From NCBI RefSeq assembly GCF_000764305.2, contig NW_025936059.1:383657-447656 (forward strand): 64,000 nt of DNA, written 5' to 3'. A program made the position numbers and the translations under genes. The DNA comes from Hyalella azteca (Eukaryota > Arthropoda > Malacostraca > Amphipoda > Hyalellidae). This document shows positions 34,665 to 48,800 of the stretch, piece by piece; position 1 is the stretch's first letter; each line of letters opens with the position of its first letter. The notes under the pieces were generated by a model that made no database searches, was not told the origin of the DNA, and saw nothing but the letters and a program-made list of their open reading frames with translations.

Positions 34665-37516
34665 AGGCATTCCTGACTGCCGCATCTTCGGTGACTGGAG
34701 TCTAAGTAAACGCCATTCCATACATCTGTAATTCAGTCATCGTACGTTATATTTTAGATCTGATGCAGTCAGTAAGGTTTGAATTGTTGATATGTACATG
34801 ATAAATTAGATCTGATTATTCTCAAATTTATTGTTGTTATTGAAATTGATATTAACCAATGAAATTTTTATTTAGCACTGTATAATCTAACTTTTCTTCT
34901 ACCCTAATTCACAAGCAATGTCAGCCCGCAGTCTTCTCTTTTTATAGATCTCAACCAGCTCATGATGGATGGTACTTATGTTAATTTTTTCTTGTAAAAT
35001 AAGCTTCTTCATTACCTAGTTTATTTTGATAATGATTTTCGTGACAAAATTTATGTGACCTAAGGCTATTGTGGTTGTCGATTCATTTTCATTAGGTGGT
35101 TCGATCATTATGAGATAGACGGCTATTAGATTAGAAAATTGCGAGACTAAGCAAAAGAATCGAATCGTTTGAAACAGAAATTACTAACCTTTCGTTTAGA
35201 AAGTCTGATACATTTGTAGTATCTATGGAGCAAGTGAGTTTAGTCCCTGTTTGGGTAGTTCTAATTATGAATTCTACGTACCTTTCAACATCCTACATAT
35301 TGGTATTGAATGCTTTTACTATAGTGAAAGAATTATTTACGCTCAAGAATAATTTGTACGTTTCTTGTTTCATTTCAAGTAGAGATTTTTGTTCCCTAGT
35401 CACAGCAAAGATAATAAAACAATTTTAATAAGCGTAAAAACAAGATTTTTGCATATATTCATAACGATAAATAGATATCATGTTTAACAGGCACTTGACA
35501 ATTCACACCAGAAATTCTTGAAGAAGCTAATATATCCTCATGACTGCGTCCATCGGCCTTATTTTATTTCATTCTTGGCATTCGGTGTAATGTTCCTCAT
35601 AAAAATTCACGATCAACGTGGACAATACAATTAAATTTCTATCACAATGACCATCTGGTATTTTTGACCGATACAATAAGTGACGACGCCTCAGGTGGCG
35701 TGCCGGGAAGATGAGCACACACTGAGCAATCTGTGACTGTGGAGCACAAAATTAAATGTAACTTTTCGCATAAAATAAGCAGTAATTAACCTGAAACTAC
35801 ATAATGAAACCCCATCACCAATTCTTTCGATAATGAGTTAGATGAAGCCTCTTCTTACCCACTCAAGATTATGCACCATCTTCCAGACACTAGATGGCAG
35901 GCTTTTGACCGAAAAAATCAAATCGAAGCGTCGGTTTCTGTTTATTCGAATGAAAAACTATTGACACCTCTAAAAATGCACTAGTTAGTTATTTTGGAAA
36001 ACATTTCGATTAATAGTTACGAAATTTTGCAATTTAATGGAGTAAAAGTTTCAGAAAGCTGCCAGTTGCAAACAAAGTTGCAGGAAATTATGATCACCTT
36101 GTTCAAACTCAACCGAAAAATCACTCGAGTCTTGCAATATAATAAAAATAAATAGTTGTCCAAGAATTCCTGTTACTATTAATAACGTCAGCGGATGCAA
36201 ACACAGTGGACTACAGATGCTTTCCGCCAGCATTCAACAACTTTATTGTTCAACACTCGTGTTTGTATGATAAGACGAAAGTTTGTAAGTCAAGACTGAA
36301 TTTTACCTACAAATATCAGCAAAGTAACACCGATGCTAATAAAACGCCGGAAGTCGGTGAGGATCTAAAAATTGGTATAAAACATCACATTGGATCATCC
36401 CATACAATTATTCACCCAGTGCATTTACATTAATATAACAACTTTGAATCGAATAAATAACTACTTAACATAAGCAATGCCCAGTGTAAGCCTTACACGA
36501 TTAGTGAAAAAAAAAACTCGGCAACAAATATGCCAGCTCGTAACATATGCATTACAACCATTAATAAAATCAACTTTAAACTATTTTTTTGAATTGACGC
36601 AATTATTTACCTAAATTTTGCATCAGGAAAAGCGAGGCAATATATTGGTGGGCTTGCAATAATACGTATGAGGCGCAGGTATTCATAATATCTTGTTGGA
36701 TTTGGCCTCAATTGAAATGACGCCGACAAAATGTGACTTCTGTAAATATTAGCTAATATTTCTCCAAACCCATTTCATACAGCAAGCGTACAGGTTCATC
36801 ACCTGAATCCCATAATGCATAAAATTACATTGCACAAACAAATTTGGAACTGAATATAATGGGCGCTTCCCTTCATTTACTCACATGGAAAAAAATGGCT
36901 GCAGTGGATACTATCTAAATTGTTAACGGACCTTGAAGTTTTACACCGAATTCGTTTTGACTGAACACATTAACGTTCTTAAAATTTGCATTTATTACAA
37001 ATTCCTTCATTTTTAATTCCTGATAACAAGTAAAAAGAATCGCAGGTTCTGTGCATAGCTTGGTTATCTGACGAGCCATTGCAGTGATGCACTGATGGAA
37101 TGTGTGAATATCATTTACCTCTCCGACTTCAACGTGACTTCAACCTACAATAATCGATACAAAAACAATACACGCGTGAAGAATCACAAAATCGTATCAA
37201 GGCTCCTAATAAGTTTTACCAAAGCATTATATTCACTAGGCTTAAGCGGCTTAGCAAATGCCGGAATAATCTACTTTGATTATATTCAACCATAGCGTGC
37301 CACTGATTTATACCCAATAGTTACTACTCAGATTCACAGAGCCAGCATAAAAATTGTCTGCTCTTCAAGACGTTGCAGCGTTTAATTTTCATGACGCATG
37401 CTCCCAGAAATATACCACAAGTACACCATAACAATCACAAAAGTTCAACTTCCAACAGACGCTCGAACTTGTTCTATTAGAGCTTCTTTCTCTTCGAGCA
37501 TCTGCAAAGTGATGAC
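34665..37516. other. AAGAB-COG3 convergent interval
   Basis: No coding exon recognised. AATAAA at 35413-35418 could serve AAGAB, and TTTATT at 36991-36996 (AATAAA on the minus strand) could serve COG3. Neither is proven. Confidence 0.4.
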
Positions 37517-40500
37517 TCAAGTGCCGTTGAGGCCTGAAGTCAGCTCAGCAGTGCTGCTTGCTTGTTGTGTCGAAGAAACCTCAGGATATTGCCCGTTGAC
37601 ACCAATGTCAGCTACTCCATTGCTGACAGCTATCACAGTGGCGGGGCTACTTTGCTCTTGTAAAGTGGATTCATCACGTGACAAATTCGTTTCTCCTTCA
37701 TTACCATGCACGGGGGTAGAAGTTCTTTTTTGCTGTGAAACTGAACCTGCACGAGACGAACTTTCTTTGATTTCGTCCCTGTTTTCGAGCAAGGCGTTCA
37801 TCATAATATTAATTTCATCTACGGATGGACAGTTAGCAATAAGGATGTCATCGGCGCTGTATTCTTCACTCAGAATCTTCTGCAGACGCCCGAAAGACGA
37901 TGCTACGTTGACACGTACAGGTTTTAGTAAAATAAACTCTGTGTCACGGTTTGCCAGGTAAAGGTGTAAGTCACGCTGCAGTTTTGGCAACTTGGAACGG
38001 ATGTCTCGGCACACTTCACTCACCAACTCGTTCACCTGGACATAACGTTCAAAATTAACGATAATCAAGCATTACGAATCAAATATAATGAAACCATTGT
38101 TTAACCCATTACAATAACTCATGTTGGTGCTCCCGTTCTAGTTCTATTTACTTCAAGAAGTGGCGATTTTCTTTCCAATTGTTAGTTCGATTTTAAAATG
38201 CACTGAAACGACCCAAAATCCGCCACTTTACCTTTTCATTTATGATAAAGCTGAAAAATAAAATAATGTTGTTTCCATACTGAATTTAGAAATAAATAGT
38301 CCACCTAAATTAATGGGACAAATGGCACACCACATGCAAAAATATAAAAAATGCAACACAAATTTTGGTTTATTCAAAAACTATTAAATCAAGTAAAACA
38401 ATGTAGACAAAACTTTATTTTAATGCAGATGAGCAAATAATACCATCTCTTGGCAATATTATTTACTCCACTAAAAAGTAAACGCAGCATAAAAATATTT
38501 CAATCAGAAAAAAAAAATTTCTCCCAGCAATCTTCAGACTGAAATAATAAGAATTAGGACTGCTTAGGAGGTCCAAAAAAATTATTAAAAAACGAATTCA
38601 AAGGAAAAATTGTGACGTAGGTATGTTCTCTGAACAATTATTTTCAAACCCTTCAACTTGAGCAGTCATTTACATCAAAACGTGACAAAGCCGTACCTTC
38701 TCAGGGGTAGCAAACGGCTGGTTCTTCAGAAGTATAGGCTTGATATTCTTCTCCCTACTGTTCATGTTGGTTATAAGCTGAAGCTTGGCTATGAAGGCGG
38801 TGAGGCGCCCCACGAGCGTCTCTGTGCTGGTGTGGATCAGGCGCTCACACACGCGCTTCAGTTCCTGGTCCACGTCCTGCTTCGAGTCCATCCGCAACTC
38901 CAGCACCTGGTCAACTTTCATGCTTTACTGAAGCTTTGCTACAGATTTTCATTTCTAGTTCTCTTAACATCAACATTATACCATGCATCTTGAAATACAC
39001 TATATATTTCACTTCACGGAATACACTAAATATTCGCACTGTTAACATCAACATTATACCATGCATCTTGAAATACACTGAATATTTCACTTCCTGGAAT
39101 ACACTAAATATTCGCACTATCTCCTTTTGTGTAAATTAGGAATTTTTCATTGTCGTTGTGCATATTTGTGATTTTACAATATTTTTTAGTTGGGAATTTT
39201 TCATTGTCTTCGTGCATATTTGTGTTTATATAATATTTTTTAGCTTTCTGTATCTGTCTCAGTACATCTTTGATATACGAGGGTGTACGTTCACCTTGCT
39301 TTTAGAAGCAATACCTTCTCCTGACGTACGATATGAAGTCCAATATTGTTTTATATGAAATTTAAACCCTATAAGTGAGCGAATGTTTACTTACGATAAT
39401 TAAACTGCACAACATACGCCAACATTCAAGAGATTACGATGCACACACAATTTTCCCATTGAGAATATATACCGCATTAAACATATATTATACATCTAAT
39501 AAACTAAATAAATTTCAATATACAAAGAGTGATGCTAAAAATTTATCTCACCAAAATTATTCCAACTCCTCGTGACGAAATACCAACAATCTCTTACTTG
39601 TTTCAACTTGAGCAAGATGATTTTTATAGTTGGTATGCATAACTTGATAATATAGCCTGATAGTTTAAATAAAATAAGCATAATTGTTGTATTGACAAGT
39701 TGTATTAACATAAGGCTGAGGGCACTCACATGGGGAGTACCGTCCACAATGAACTGCAGGAGGGCATTGTTCGAGCTCAATGAGAAAAGGTTGCCACGAT
39801 GCTGTACCAATCCGTACGCTGCATCTTTCAGTTTGCTCCAATCCAGAGTTGTCTCCCTGATGCTGCTTTCGACCTGACCGCAACATACAACATAAAGTTG
39901 TAAAATCTTAAATGTAGACGACAGGCTATATTTAATGTTTCAGCAATTTAATCAACATTTTTTGATGCTAAACAACGGTAATGAATTCTCCATATATTAT
40001 ACCTTCCATTGCAAATGAGTGATGACGTAAATAACGATTTCAAACAAAAAGATTCATTGTTTTTGAAGCGCCAGCTGCTCTCTTGAGTATGAGCATGAGT
40101 TACCAGGAAAGGCGCCAGCTGCTCTCTTGAGTATGAGCAGGAGTTACCTGGAAGGGCGCCACCTGCTCTCTTGAGTATGAGCAGGAGTTACCTGGAAGGG
40201 ATTGTATACATATACGATTAAGACCTGGAAGATGGTCTTGTCAACACATCTGTAGAGTTTCGAGAGGCACATGAGAGTGCGGCGAAGCGTTGGGTACCAC
40301 ATGCCGTGGAGGTCGGCAGGGGAACTGCCCACGCGGCTGAAACGCTCGCCTCGAACGCCCGCCATGCCGCTCTCCGATCTGACAATAAATGAAATCAGTT
40401 ACTATGGTAATTCGGGATTTCACTCGGTACAACTATAATGTAAAATTGTATTCACTTGGTAAGACTATAATATAAAATTGTGTTCACTCGGTATGACTTT

Positions 40501-43500
40501 AATGTAAAATTGTGTGCACTCGGTACGACTACCCGGTATAATTTAAAATCGCATTCACTCGGTAGCACTATAAAATAAAATTATGCAGTCTGACAAGGGT
40601 TAAGAACAGTTGCCTGTCAAAATTGTTTCACAAATAGTACCTAAGTCAGGCAAATTACAATTGCATCTAGTGCAAGTTAAAACACATAGAAAGACATTAA
40701 AGAAATCGATGATAAAGACGAATGATACAGAGTAAGAGAAAAGCTTATTCATCAGATAGAAAAGATTTTTCACCATTATATGACCAGCAACAAATTGGAA
40801 GTTGCAACTGAACAGTTAATAAACCACAATGAACAAATCATCATTATGAATGAAATGGAAGATCATAGAAGTGCGAATATGAAGAACTCAGGCAAAGTTG
40901 TAGGATGTTTTGTTCCATAAATAAATTAATGAATTGTTTTTAGCGCATTTTCTCATTTATGGAAAAAATGCACTATTGTGCTCGCCATGTCCGTCCGTCC
41001 GTCTGTCTGTCCGTCCGTGGCTTCACGTTTTCGTCGACGAAAAAATGCACTCTGTCACTACTCACTGCAGTGAGTACTGAGTTAAATTTTTTATACACTT
41101 ATTTCGTGAAAGAGTTAGGCTAACCCAAGGGACACGACGGATGCAGCGTCACTAAAGGAGCCAGCTTGTGCGAGCGACGCACGGCGTGCCGAGTCGTTTA
41201 TCTCCTTAGCAATCTGCTCCATGAGCTCCAGCTTTGATGGGTATGCTACGTCACCGGGAGATGGTGTGAACCTGAACACAATCAACAATGTTATTACACA
41301 AGACATGTATCTATTACTCATACAAATTACTAATAATTAAAAACAAAATTAAATACTTCTTGTCAAATTCAGAACTACTACCTATATAACAATTATTATT
41401 CTGTAATAATTTTATCTATATTACACATAATATAAAATGACACACAAAAATATTCAAGTTTTTAGGGGTTTACTTAAAAAGCCATCAGTGATTTGCTGAC
41501 AGAGTGTATGTAATCTTTCCTGTTTTCGAAAGCATTGAAAATGGCCCTTCAAACGACTGCAGAAGACAACAGGATTTATGAATAAGAGTTCTGACCCAGC
41601 AATGTCAGTGGTGATGTAGACATGAGCGCGGTACACCAGACGTTCCTGTGCATCTTCTAGCATCCTGGTGACAACAGAGCGCAGGGCTGACAACTGCTGT
41701 GGGTTACTCTGCAGATGCTCTTCAATCATCCTGAGAAAGTAAAAATATCAGGCATCTTATTATTTTTTGGTGAATGTTTCAAGTTAACAAAGTTTGTAAA
41801 AATAATTTTGAACAAACTTTTAATAGTTAGACAATATGATTACAAAGACACGTCACCAACTCAATGAGAAATTTTACTCTTCTCTTTGAAAAATTAGTTC
41901 AACTCAAATAGAGCCAGTTAAAGACAAAACTGTTCTATCCTTAGTATAGGAAACAGAGGAGAGGCACTGACAGGGTGAATAAATTGATACTATGCCAGTT
42001 AAATACAATCAATAAGTGCTAATATTTTCTTCCCTGTCAGTTCAAGCAGTCCAAGCTAATGATCTAACAGTAAAAATCTCTATTAAGTTCAATGACACTG
42101 CATTTAGTTAATGTTTATTGTGCACATTAAATCTTCCTCACCCTCTTCTTAGAATGCTGCATAGTTCTGACAACGTTTCAAGATGATCTATGTGTATGAT
42201 GAGAGGTCTGAGTCCATCATATAGTGCTATACAGAGGCCCTCCAGAAAGTTATCCAGTTCAGTAGTAGGCAGGGAGAAAAACTGCTGAAAGAGCATGTGT
42301 TCATCTTCGCAAACATGAACAAGGAAAGAACATCCGCTCCGGACTAGTGTGCAGTGGTCTTTGCGGTACTTGGCTAGTAACTGAGCAACAGCATCAGTGA
42401 CACAAGGACCAAGTAGTTGACGCCGTTGCATGAAGTAACATTGGTGGCAGTCAAGCAGGAGGTTACGATATTCTACCTGATGCAAGGCATCACTGGAGCT
42501 GACCTGGTATAAGGAACTCAAGCTGCGTCTTTCACTTGAGATTTTCTCACTTGTTGCTTGTGAATGAATTGAACTAACTGAATATCTTTGCTCTGAACTA
42601 GTTTCTGCGAGGGTTAAATCTCTTTGATCAACTAATCTGTCCTCAATTTCTTTCATTAGTGCTTTGATCCTTGGTGCATTAGTACGAAATTTACTATAAT
42701 ACAAGACAGAAGCGTTATCTGAATTAGGCTGACTTTCACCAGGCTTTGGTAACACTTGCTTAGTAGCAGCTTCTAAAGATTTGGTAACATAAATTCTTAT
42801 GAGGCCTAGTGCTCTACTCAAGCAATGCATGTAACGAACCAAATATATTGAAGACTCTCTGTACTTGGGATTATTTCTCATGTATGCAATACACTGATCA
42901 ATTTTAGCCAGAAGGGGAATAAATCCTTCACTTGTGACAGTGAAGGCAGGAGATGTGAGCTTCTGAGAGATGGATTCCACTTGTGTGAAGTACCACAGTT
43001 TAGTTTGAATATCTTCAGCAGTGTTTGACAGACTAGTCTGCTCTGCAAGCAAATGCTCACAGTCTGTGTGTAGAGCTGTAGTGCGTGTTGACACACTTGT
43101 GTACTGGAAAACAAATAAGGCAGCCATTAACACTATGAAAGTTGAAGGAAATAAGGCAGCCATTAACAACATGAAACAACATGTTTTCAAACTAGTAGCA
43201 TGATGGGATGCAAAAATTTGACCTTTTGTACATCAATCATAGGCTCTAGATATTAGCTATATTGATAGGGGAGTTTGCTCAAACCTGAGAGTGAAGCTCA
43301 TCCAGATGGTGAAGTGCAGCATTAAGTTGGTGCAACAGAGCCTGACTTTCCTCTCTGTGGCCATTGAGCTGACCAATGTAGTCTGCAATTGCAGATTTAG
43401 TCCCCAAGGTGCAGTTACTGGGGTTCTCAGCCTTGACAGCAGAAGGTAACAGCAGATCTCCTTTTATCTTGTGTGCATGTTTCTCTTCAGCATCATCATA

Positions 43501-45884
43501 CCAGTTCAAAAACTGAAAGCATGAGTGAAATTAATATAGATGCAACAAATCAAAATTAAACATATAAAAATCAATTTATTAAAAGACAATTATATTAAGA
43601 TGTTTAGTAAGCAGGCTGACATAGAAAATCTGCATTAATATTCATTCAGGTGCTTGCTCCTGCAGGTGACAGGATATTTTACAAATATTTGCCAAAAATA
43701 ATAAACAAGGAAATGATAATTGTTATTACAATTCAGTGAAGTTTGTGATAATGTCTCAGTAAGTTTTGATAATTGTTGGTGTCTTTTTCAAAAATCTGAT
43801 ATATATTTTTTTTTATTTGAAATCTAATCACTTTTTTCTTCAGATGAATTTCAGTATTTATATATATTATATCCTTGCTACAAATTGCTTATCTATTGCA
43901 CACCCTGAGACTCTCAGCTTATGAAATAGGCCTAAGAGGCCTGATGTTTCAAGTACATACCCATTTTCTGGCCTTGTGTTAGTTGCATAGTGATATGTCA
44001 TAAGTTAATGTTGTCTTATAACTACTCTCCAATGTCAGCTGGCCCACCAGAGAAGGAGGCAAAAAAAGCATAAGGTGTTGGCTGACTACTCAACTTGCAA
44101 AGTGGGAAAATGGGCAGAAGCCACCTGAGATACTGGCCAATTTCACCTATTCCTATTTTTCTCCCTAAAAAATAAGAAAAACAGCCTATTTTTACTCCTA
44201 ACAGGAAATGGGATATTTAACCTATTAACACATCTGTTTCAACTTTCAAGTCTGTTGTTGCATCACTTACATGATTTTCAAGTGAAAGAATTGCCACACA
44301 TTCAGTAATTATATGCAGAATGCCAAAAATATTAATTTGAACTTCATTGCCCAAATCAATCCTGAAACAAAATCTATACAAAGTTTGAAGCAGAAAGCAG
44401 GAAGTAATGCTTGGTGAGCAACTGGATCTTGCCACATTTCCATAATTAAAAAAAAGTGTCAATTTTACTGACAATCAAATGTTTACTGCTGTCAGCCTGT
44501 CAATCAAATGTTGGCTGCTGTCAATCAAATGTTGGCTGCTGTCAATCAAATTTTGTCACAGTTTTCAATAAAACATCAGAGGCGGACAGGCGGTAAATAT
44601 GGAAGTAATATTTAAGTAGTTAAGACAGTACCTACTACTTACTAATCTACTAAATGCAACAAAACTTTCTGAATTGTACAGAACATAGAAAACTTCTGGA
44701 GAGTTACAAATTCCATGGCTGCAGCCTGCATGGCAATAAGTTGAGATTCTTTCTAAATGTATGGTTGCCACTGTGCAGAGAGTGAACAAAGATTTAAAGA
44801 CCTACGGCGACGCATTATTGGCAAAATTTTCACCTTCAGAAGATCTTGCCGACACATTTAGATTAAAATTCTTGCATTTAATATATTTCTCAGTCTTCAG
44901 CCAACTATTTAGAAAAAAAGTAAGGTTTCCGGTACGTTGGATGGATTACGATGCAGCGAAGCTTGTCCGGAAATCAGTTGCGATGAATATTTGGGGTAAC
45001 ACGTGCATGCAACCTTGTAATAAGTTCGTGGCTTGTAAATAGTTCGTCATTACTCAGCGTAAATGGCTTTTCATTAAAAATTACCCGGCGACGCATCTTT
45101 AAAATGGCCGGCGACGCTTTGGGCTTAAAAATCCATATATTGCCGACGCTGCATCCACCCTCTGCATAGTGGTATGGTTGTATTGTATGCTATTAGCATA
45201 CAATACAACCATACATTAATCTAACAAAATAATTAGTATGTCTGTTAGAAAATTAAAAATTTCCAGTTGGGTTTTAAAAATTGCCCATGAACTTGATGAT
45301 GAAGCAACCTATTTAACCAGCAGCCTGCAATTTTAGGAAACTTTTGCCCAATAATTCAAATAGGCTCAACTTCCCATTTATAACTTTTTTACCCCTTGAC
45401 TACCTAATTTCTTAAAATCACTTGTGGAATAATCAGTTTCACACTTTAACTATAATTTTTGGAAAAAATCTGCCCTATATTCCAAATTTTGAATAGCTTT
45501 GGAGAATGGAGATTCTGTTTGGTTCATGTTCATCAAATTCAGAAGTTAATATATATTGCACTGTAAATTCTCAGCAAATCAATTCCATAACAAATACCCT
45601 AATCAATTAACACCGTGATCACATACCTCACTGATGGATGCGATTGATGATGAACTCTGAACTTTTAAAGACGTGTCGCTCCTGGTCTCGTGAGCCAGAG
45701 GTATCGAGTTGGCAGGTCGCGCGTATAGTTCACTAGAATATGGCCTAGATGTAGCAGCAGGTAATAATTCGACGACACTTTCTTGATTTTCGTCACTTAT
45801 AGGAGCGATTGGGTCAGTTAAATCATCCCATTTGCAAAGGTTTTCTCTTGCTTTTCGTATTGATACGTTAGCCACGTCTTCCAT
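37517..45884 (-). CDS. COG3: Conserved oligomeric Golgi complex subunit 3, one exon missing
   Basis: Minus-strand exons in order: 45627-45884, 43285-43512, 42142-43103, 41596-41730, 41125-41271, 40225-40378, (missing), 39730-39873, 38697-38906 and 37517-38035. All phases agree and give 918 codons without the missing exon. COG3 (Sec34) is a lobe A subunit of the Golgi tether for retrograde vesicles. Matches include [94 protein letters not shown] and [16 protein letters not shown]. The exon for the segment ending LLILREQ.APF is absent; fragments lie at 40068-40199. About 90 extra C-terminal residues are low-complexity. Confidence 0.94.
38962..39118. repeat. 78-bp tandem duplication in a COG3 intron
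   Basis: Two copies of a 78-bp unit containing ACATCAACATTATACCATGC and CTAAATATTCGCACT. Confidence 0.88.
40068..40199 (-). repeat. COG3: 44-bp triplication carrying the 3' end of a lost COG3 exon
   Basis: Three 44-bp units read on the minus strand CTCCTGCTCATACTCAAGAG, then AGCAG(C/G)TGGCGCC, then TTCCAG and GTAACT. In the right frame the end reads REQ(L/V)APFQ followed by a donor. This fits COG3 LREQIAPF and joins in phase 0 to the next exon, [12 protein letters not shown]. The remainder of the exon is absent. Confidence 0.75.
40988..41021. repeat. CCGT/CTGT microsatellite
   Basis: GTCCGTCCGTCCGTCTGTCT and following units, flanked by AAAAAATGCACT on both sides (about 40964 and 41039). It lies in a COG3 intron. 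Confidence 0.85.
44466..44555. repeat. 21-bp tandem repeat in COG3 intron 1
   Basis: About four units of CAATCAAATGTTGGCTGCTG plus T. Confidence 0.85.
45173..45213. other. Near-perfect 20-bp stem hairpin
   Basis: TATGGTTGTATTGTATGCTA is followed by one T and then its exact reverse complement. It lies in COG3 intron 1. It may be a foldback scar or a cruciform-prone site. Confidence 0.85.
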
Positions 45885-48800
45885 TTTTTCATTTATAAAC
45901 ACAGATTTAACACCTTGCGTTCACATCATACTACCGACAATTTCGTCCTTGGCAAAACTATCTTTGAAGCATTTTATCTGCAGTTTGCGCACAACCTGCA
46001 AATGATAGATTTTAAATTGTTGATGTTGCATTTTATTGCACATTATTTGTTCATTATTGCATTTTATTCTACACACATGCCTAATTTATGATGTTATAAC
46101 TGTCGTAGACTTGTAATTAACATACTTATGCCATACATATTTATATTCCAAATTTCGAACAGATCCTTTTAGTATTGAAGGAGTTATGAATGATTCGATT
46201 GCCTGAATATGGCGTTTTTTCGTTTTAATTGAAAACGAAATAATGTTAGAATCTATAATTATTCCAATCACAGGGCATTGATATTAACTACTTTCGTTCT
46301 AAATTTCGAGAAAATCCGTTCGGTAGTGAAGGAGTTGTGATGGGTTCGGTTGCCTACAAATGGCGTTTTTTCGTTTTATTTGAAAGCGCTGCAATGTAAA
46401 AATCTGTAATTAATGCTATCGCATTGTAATTAATCCTATGGCATTGATAATAAGTATTCAAAATTTCGAGCAGATCCGTTCAGTACTGAAAAAGTTATGA
46501 ATGGTTCGCTTGAGCGAAATGTTAGATAGTGCGTTTGAGTCCGCAGGCGGGTTCGGAGAATTGTCGACTTGGTCTCTTTGAACCATGTTTACTATTAATA
46601 TTTGCTCTCAATCTGTTATATTACATTCATTTTAACTATTTTCTTACTTATTTGTTTGCTTACATGATACAAAGGAAAAATTACAAGAAGTTGAAATAAC
46701 CTTTGTTGTAATCTTGGCGTGAGAGATGTGATAAGCTACAAGCATTTGATTGCTGGTATTAGACGATAAGAGTTTGAGCACGTAATGACTGGGCTATGTC
46801 GAGTGCCGGAGTGACTGAATTGTCGTAAAGAAACGCGTTTTATAACTATGTTCCTAAAAGTTGAAGGTACACTGTATTTTCATTGCATTTCCTATGTTCC
46901 TAAGAGACTTTCAAGATTCATGAGAAAATCACTGTATTTGAAATGTGGTATCTGGCAATATGATACGGGTGTCGTGGATATATATAGATGTATGTGGATT
47001 GGTTACAGACTCTGGTGACTATAGCGACGACCGGTCCACGCGCTATCAGATGCTTATAATGTTATACAGCACCAGCGCCAGGAGAAGTGATACAGAAGTG
47101 TTCCCGAATATCTCTTTGTTACAGTTTGTGATGGTTTTAATATCGCTCCAGTTGGGGTTACTGATCTGTGAAATAAAAATTTCACTTTTAAACCATTTAA
47201 TAGGAGACACAAATGACTTTTTATTTCGTTGAGGATGTGTATTCCAGTGTTTTTTTTTATTGTATTAATAATTTCACCGTTAAATATGAAATTTTCGTAT
47301 ATATTCAAGAAAATATCATCGAATATGTTTTAGGTCATAAACAACACATCCGAATAAACAATCGAAACTGCCCGGAATACATGTAGCTCATAGAATATTG
47401 AACGAATTTACCTTTTTCGACGTCCATTTGTCTCAGAAATTGAAAATAACTTGGCATTAGACGAGGGAAATACTGTGAGCTGAAATCCAGTGATTACGAC
47501 CGGTTGAAACCCAACAACACGGAACGGTGTAATGCGTCGTTAAACTAATACAAGGTTGATCCACGCGCAGCTGCGCCTTGCGGATGTCATTTGTTATTCC
47601 ACCCGTGATGCCATCTTGGTAGTTGTGACGTCACCTTGTGACGTCACAGTGTGATTCAAACCGTAACACCTGTTTTGTTTAAAGAATACTAGTTGCAGTA
47701 AATAATTTTTTTACCATTTCAATGAGGTAAATTTTTTCATGGTTGAACAAATACAAGGTTTCCCCTAGTGCAGCTGCGCCTCGCAGATATCATTTTTTAT
47801 TCCAACTGTGACGTCACCTTGGATCTTATGACGTCACCGCGTGACGTCAACTGATTTGTAACCTCGGTTTTGCTTAAAATAAGACTAGTTGCATGTAGTA
47901 AATAATTTTACGGCGCAGAACGGCGAAAAATCGTCACCGCCGTGTGTCAACCTTTTATTAGTTCAACCATGGGTGCAATGGGTCATTGAAACGATTGTTA
48001 AGCATTTAAACGGTAACAATTCGATGGGTTGAGCTGACGTTAACTGACTTACTTGCTTGAATAGCAAGAAGCGCTCCCTAGCCCTGCTTCTATGCTTTGT
48101 TACACCAGCTAATTCAAACCACGTGTTACTTGTTCTTTAACGAATGAAAACATGAACAAGCTTGTGCAGTGCCCTATTCGCCTACTGCATTCACCGTTCA
48201 AACAAAAACTTGCATTTGCAATATAATAAACTTAAGCTACATCATCCATTTATTAATTCGCATAGGAAATAAATAGTCTAGTTAAAACGTATAAAGTGCG
48301 TATTAGAGGACACCAATGTCCAACTTCACAATTGTTTGCTGTTTCTTCAGTGTGCAAGAAAGCTACAGCCTGTACAATAAATCAAGATCATAATCCCAAT
48401 GAGTCCGCAGTGACTTCTTCAACCTGTCCCCACTTCAAATAAATAGTCTCAATATGGCCGTATCTCCACACCAACACTTATTTTCAGTCTAATCCAACCT
48501 TACCTGACCTAAATCATCTAATCTTTCAGTCAGTGGCTTCGGGAAGGTGGAGAGGAGAAAAAAGTGACGAGTTACGGGCTGTAGCCGCACTAATTAAAAT
48601 AGTTTCGGATTCATAACTTCGTCAGCCAATCACTGAGGGTTTTTATACAAAAAACTTCTAATTCGTATACAGAGGGAAAATTAGTGTTATACAAAAAACT
48701 TCCCTGCGTGTACTGAGGGAGCTATGTCTTCATAAACGAGTTTTGGTAGAAAGGCCCCGGTTATTGGCTGTGATAAGGGGAGACAACGATGTAAGTATAA

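Noticed and set aside
42878..43203. Alternative ORFs overlapping COG3 exon 42142-43103
   Set aside because: Out-of-frame shadows. The Sec34 domain frame is unambiguous.
44250..44363. Possible extra COG3 exon on the minus strand (acceptor TTGTTTCAG at about 44364, donor GTAAGT at about 44273)
   Set aside because: The splice sites look good, but phase 0 from the first exon gives an immediate stop, and exon 1 joins exon 43285-43512 in frame without it.
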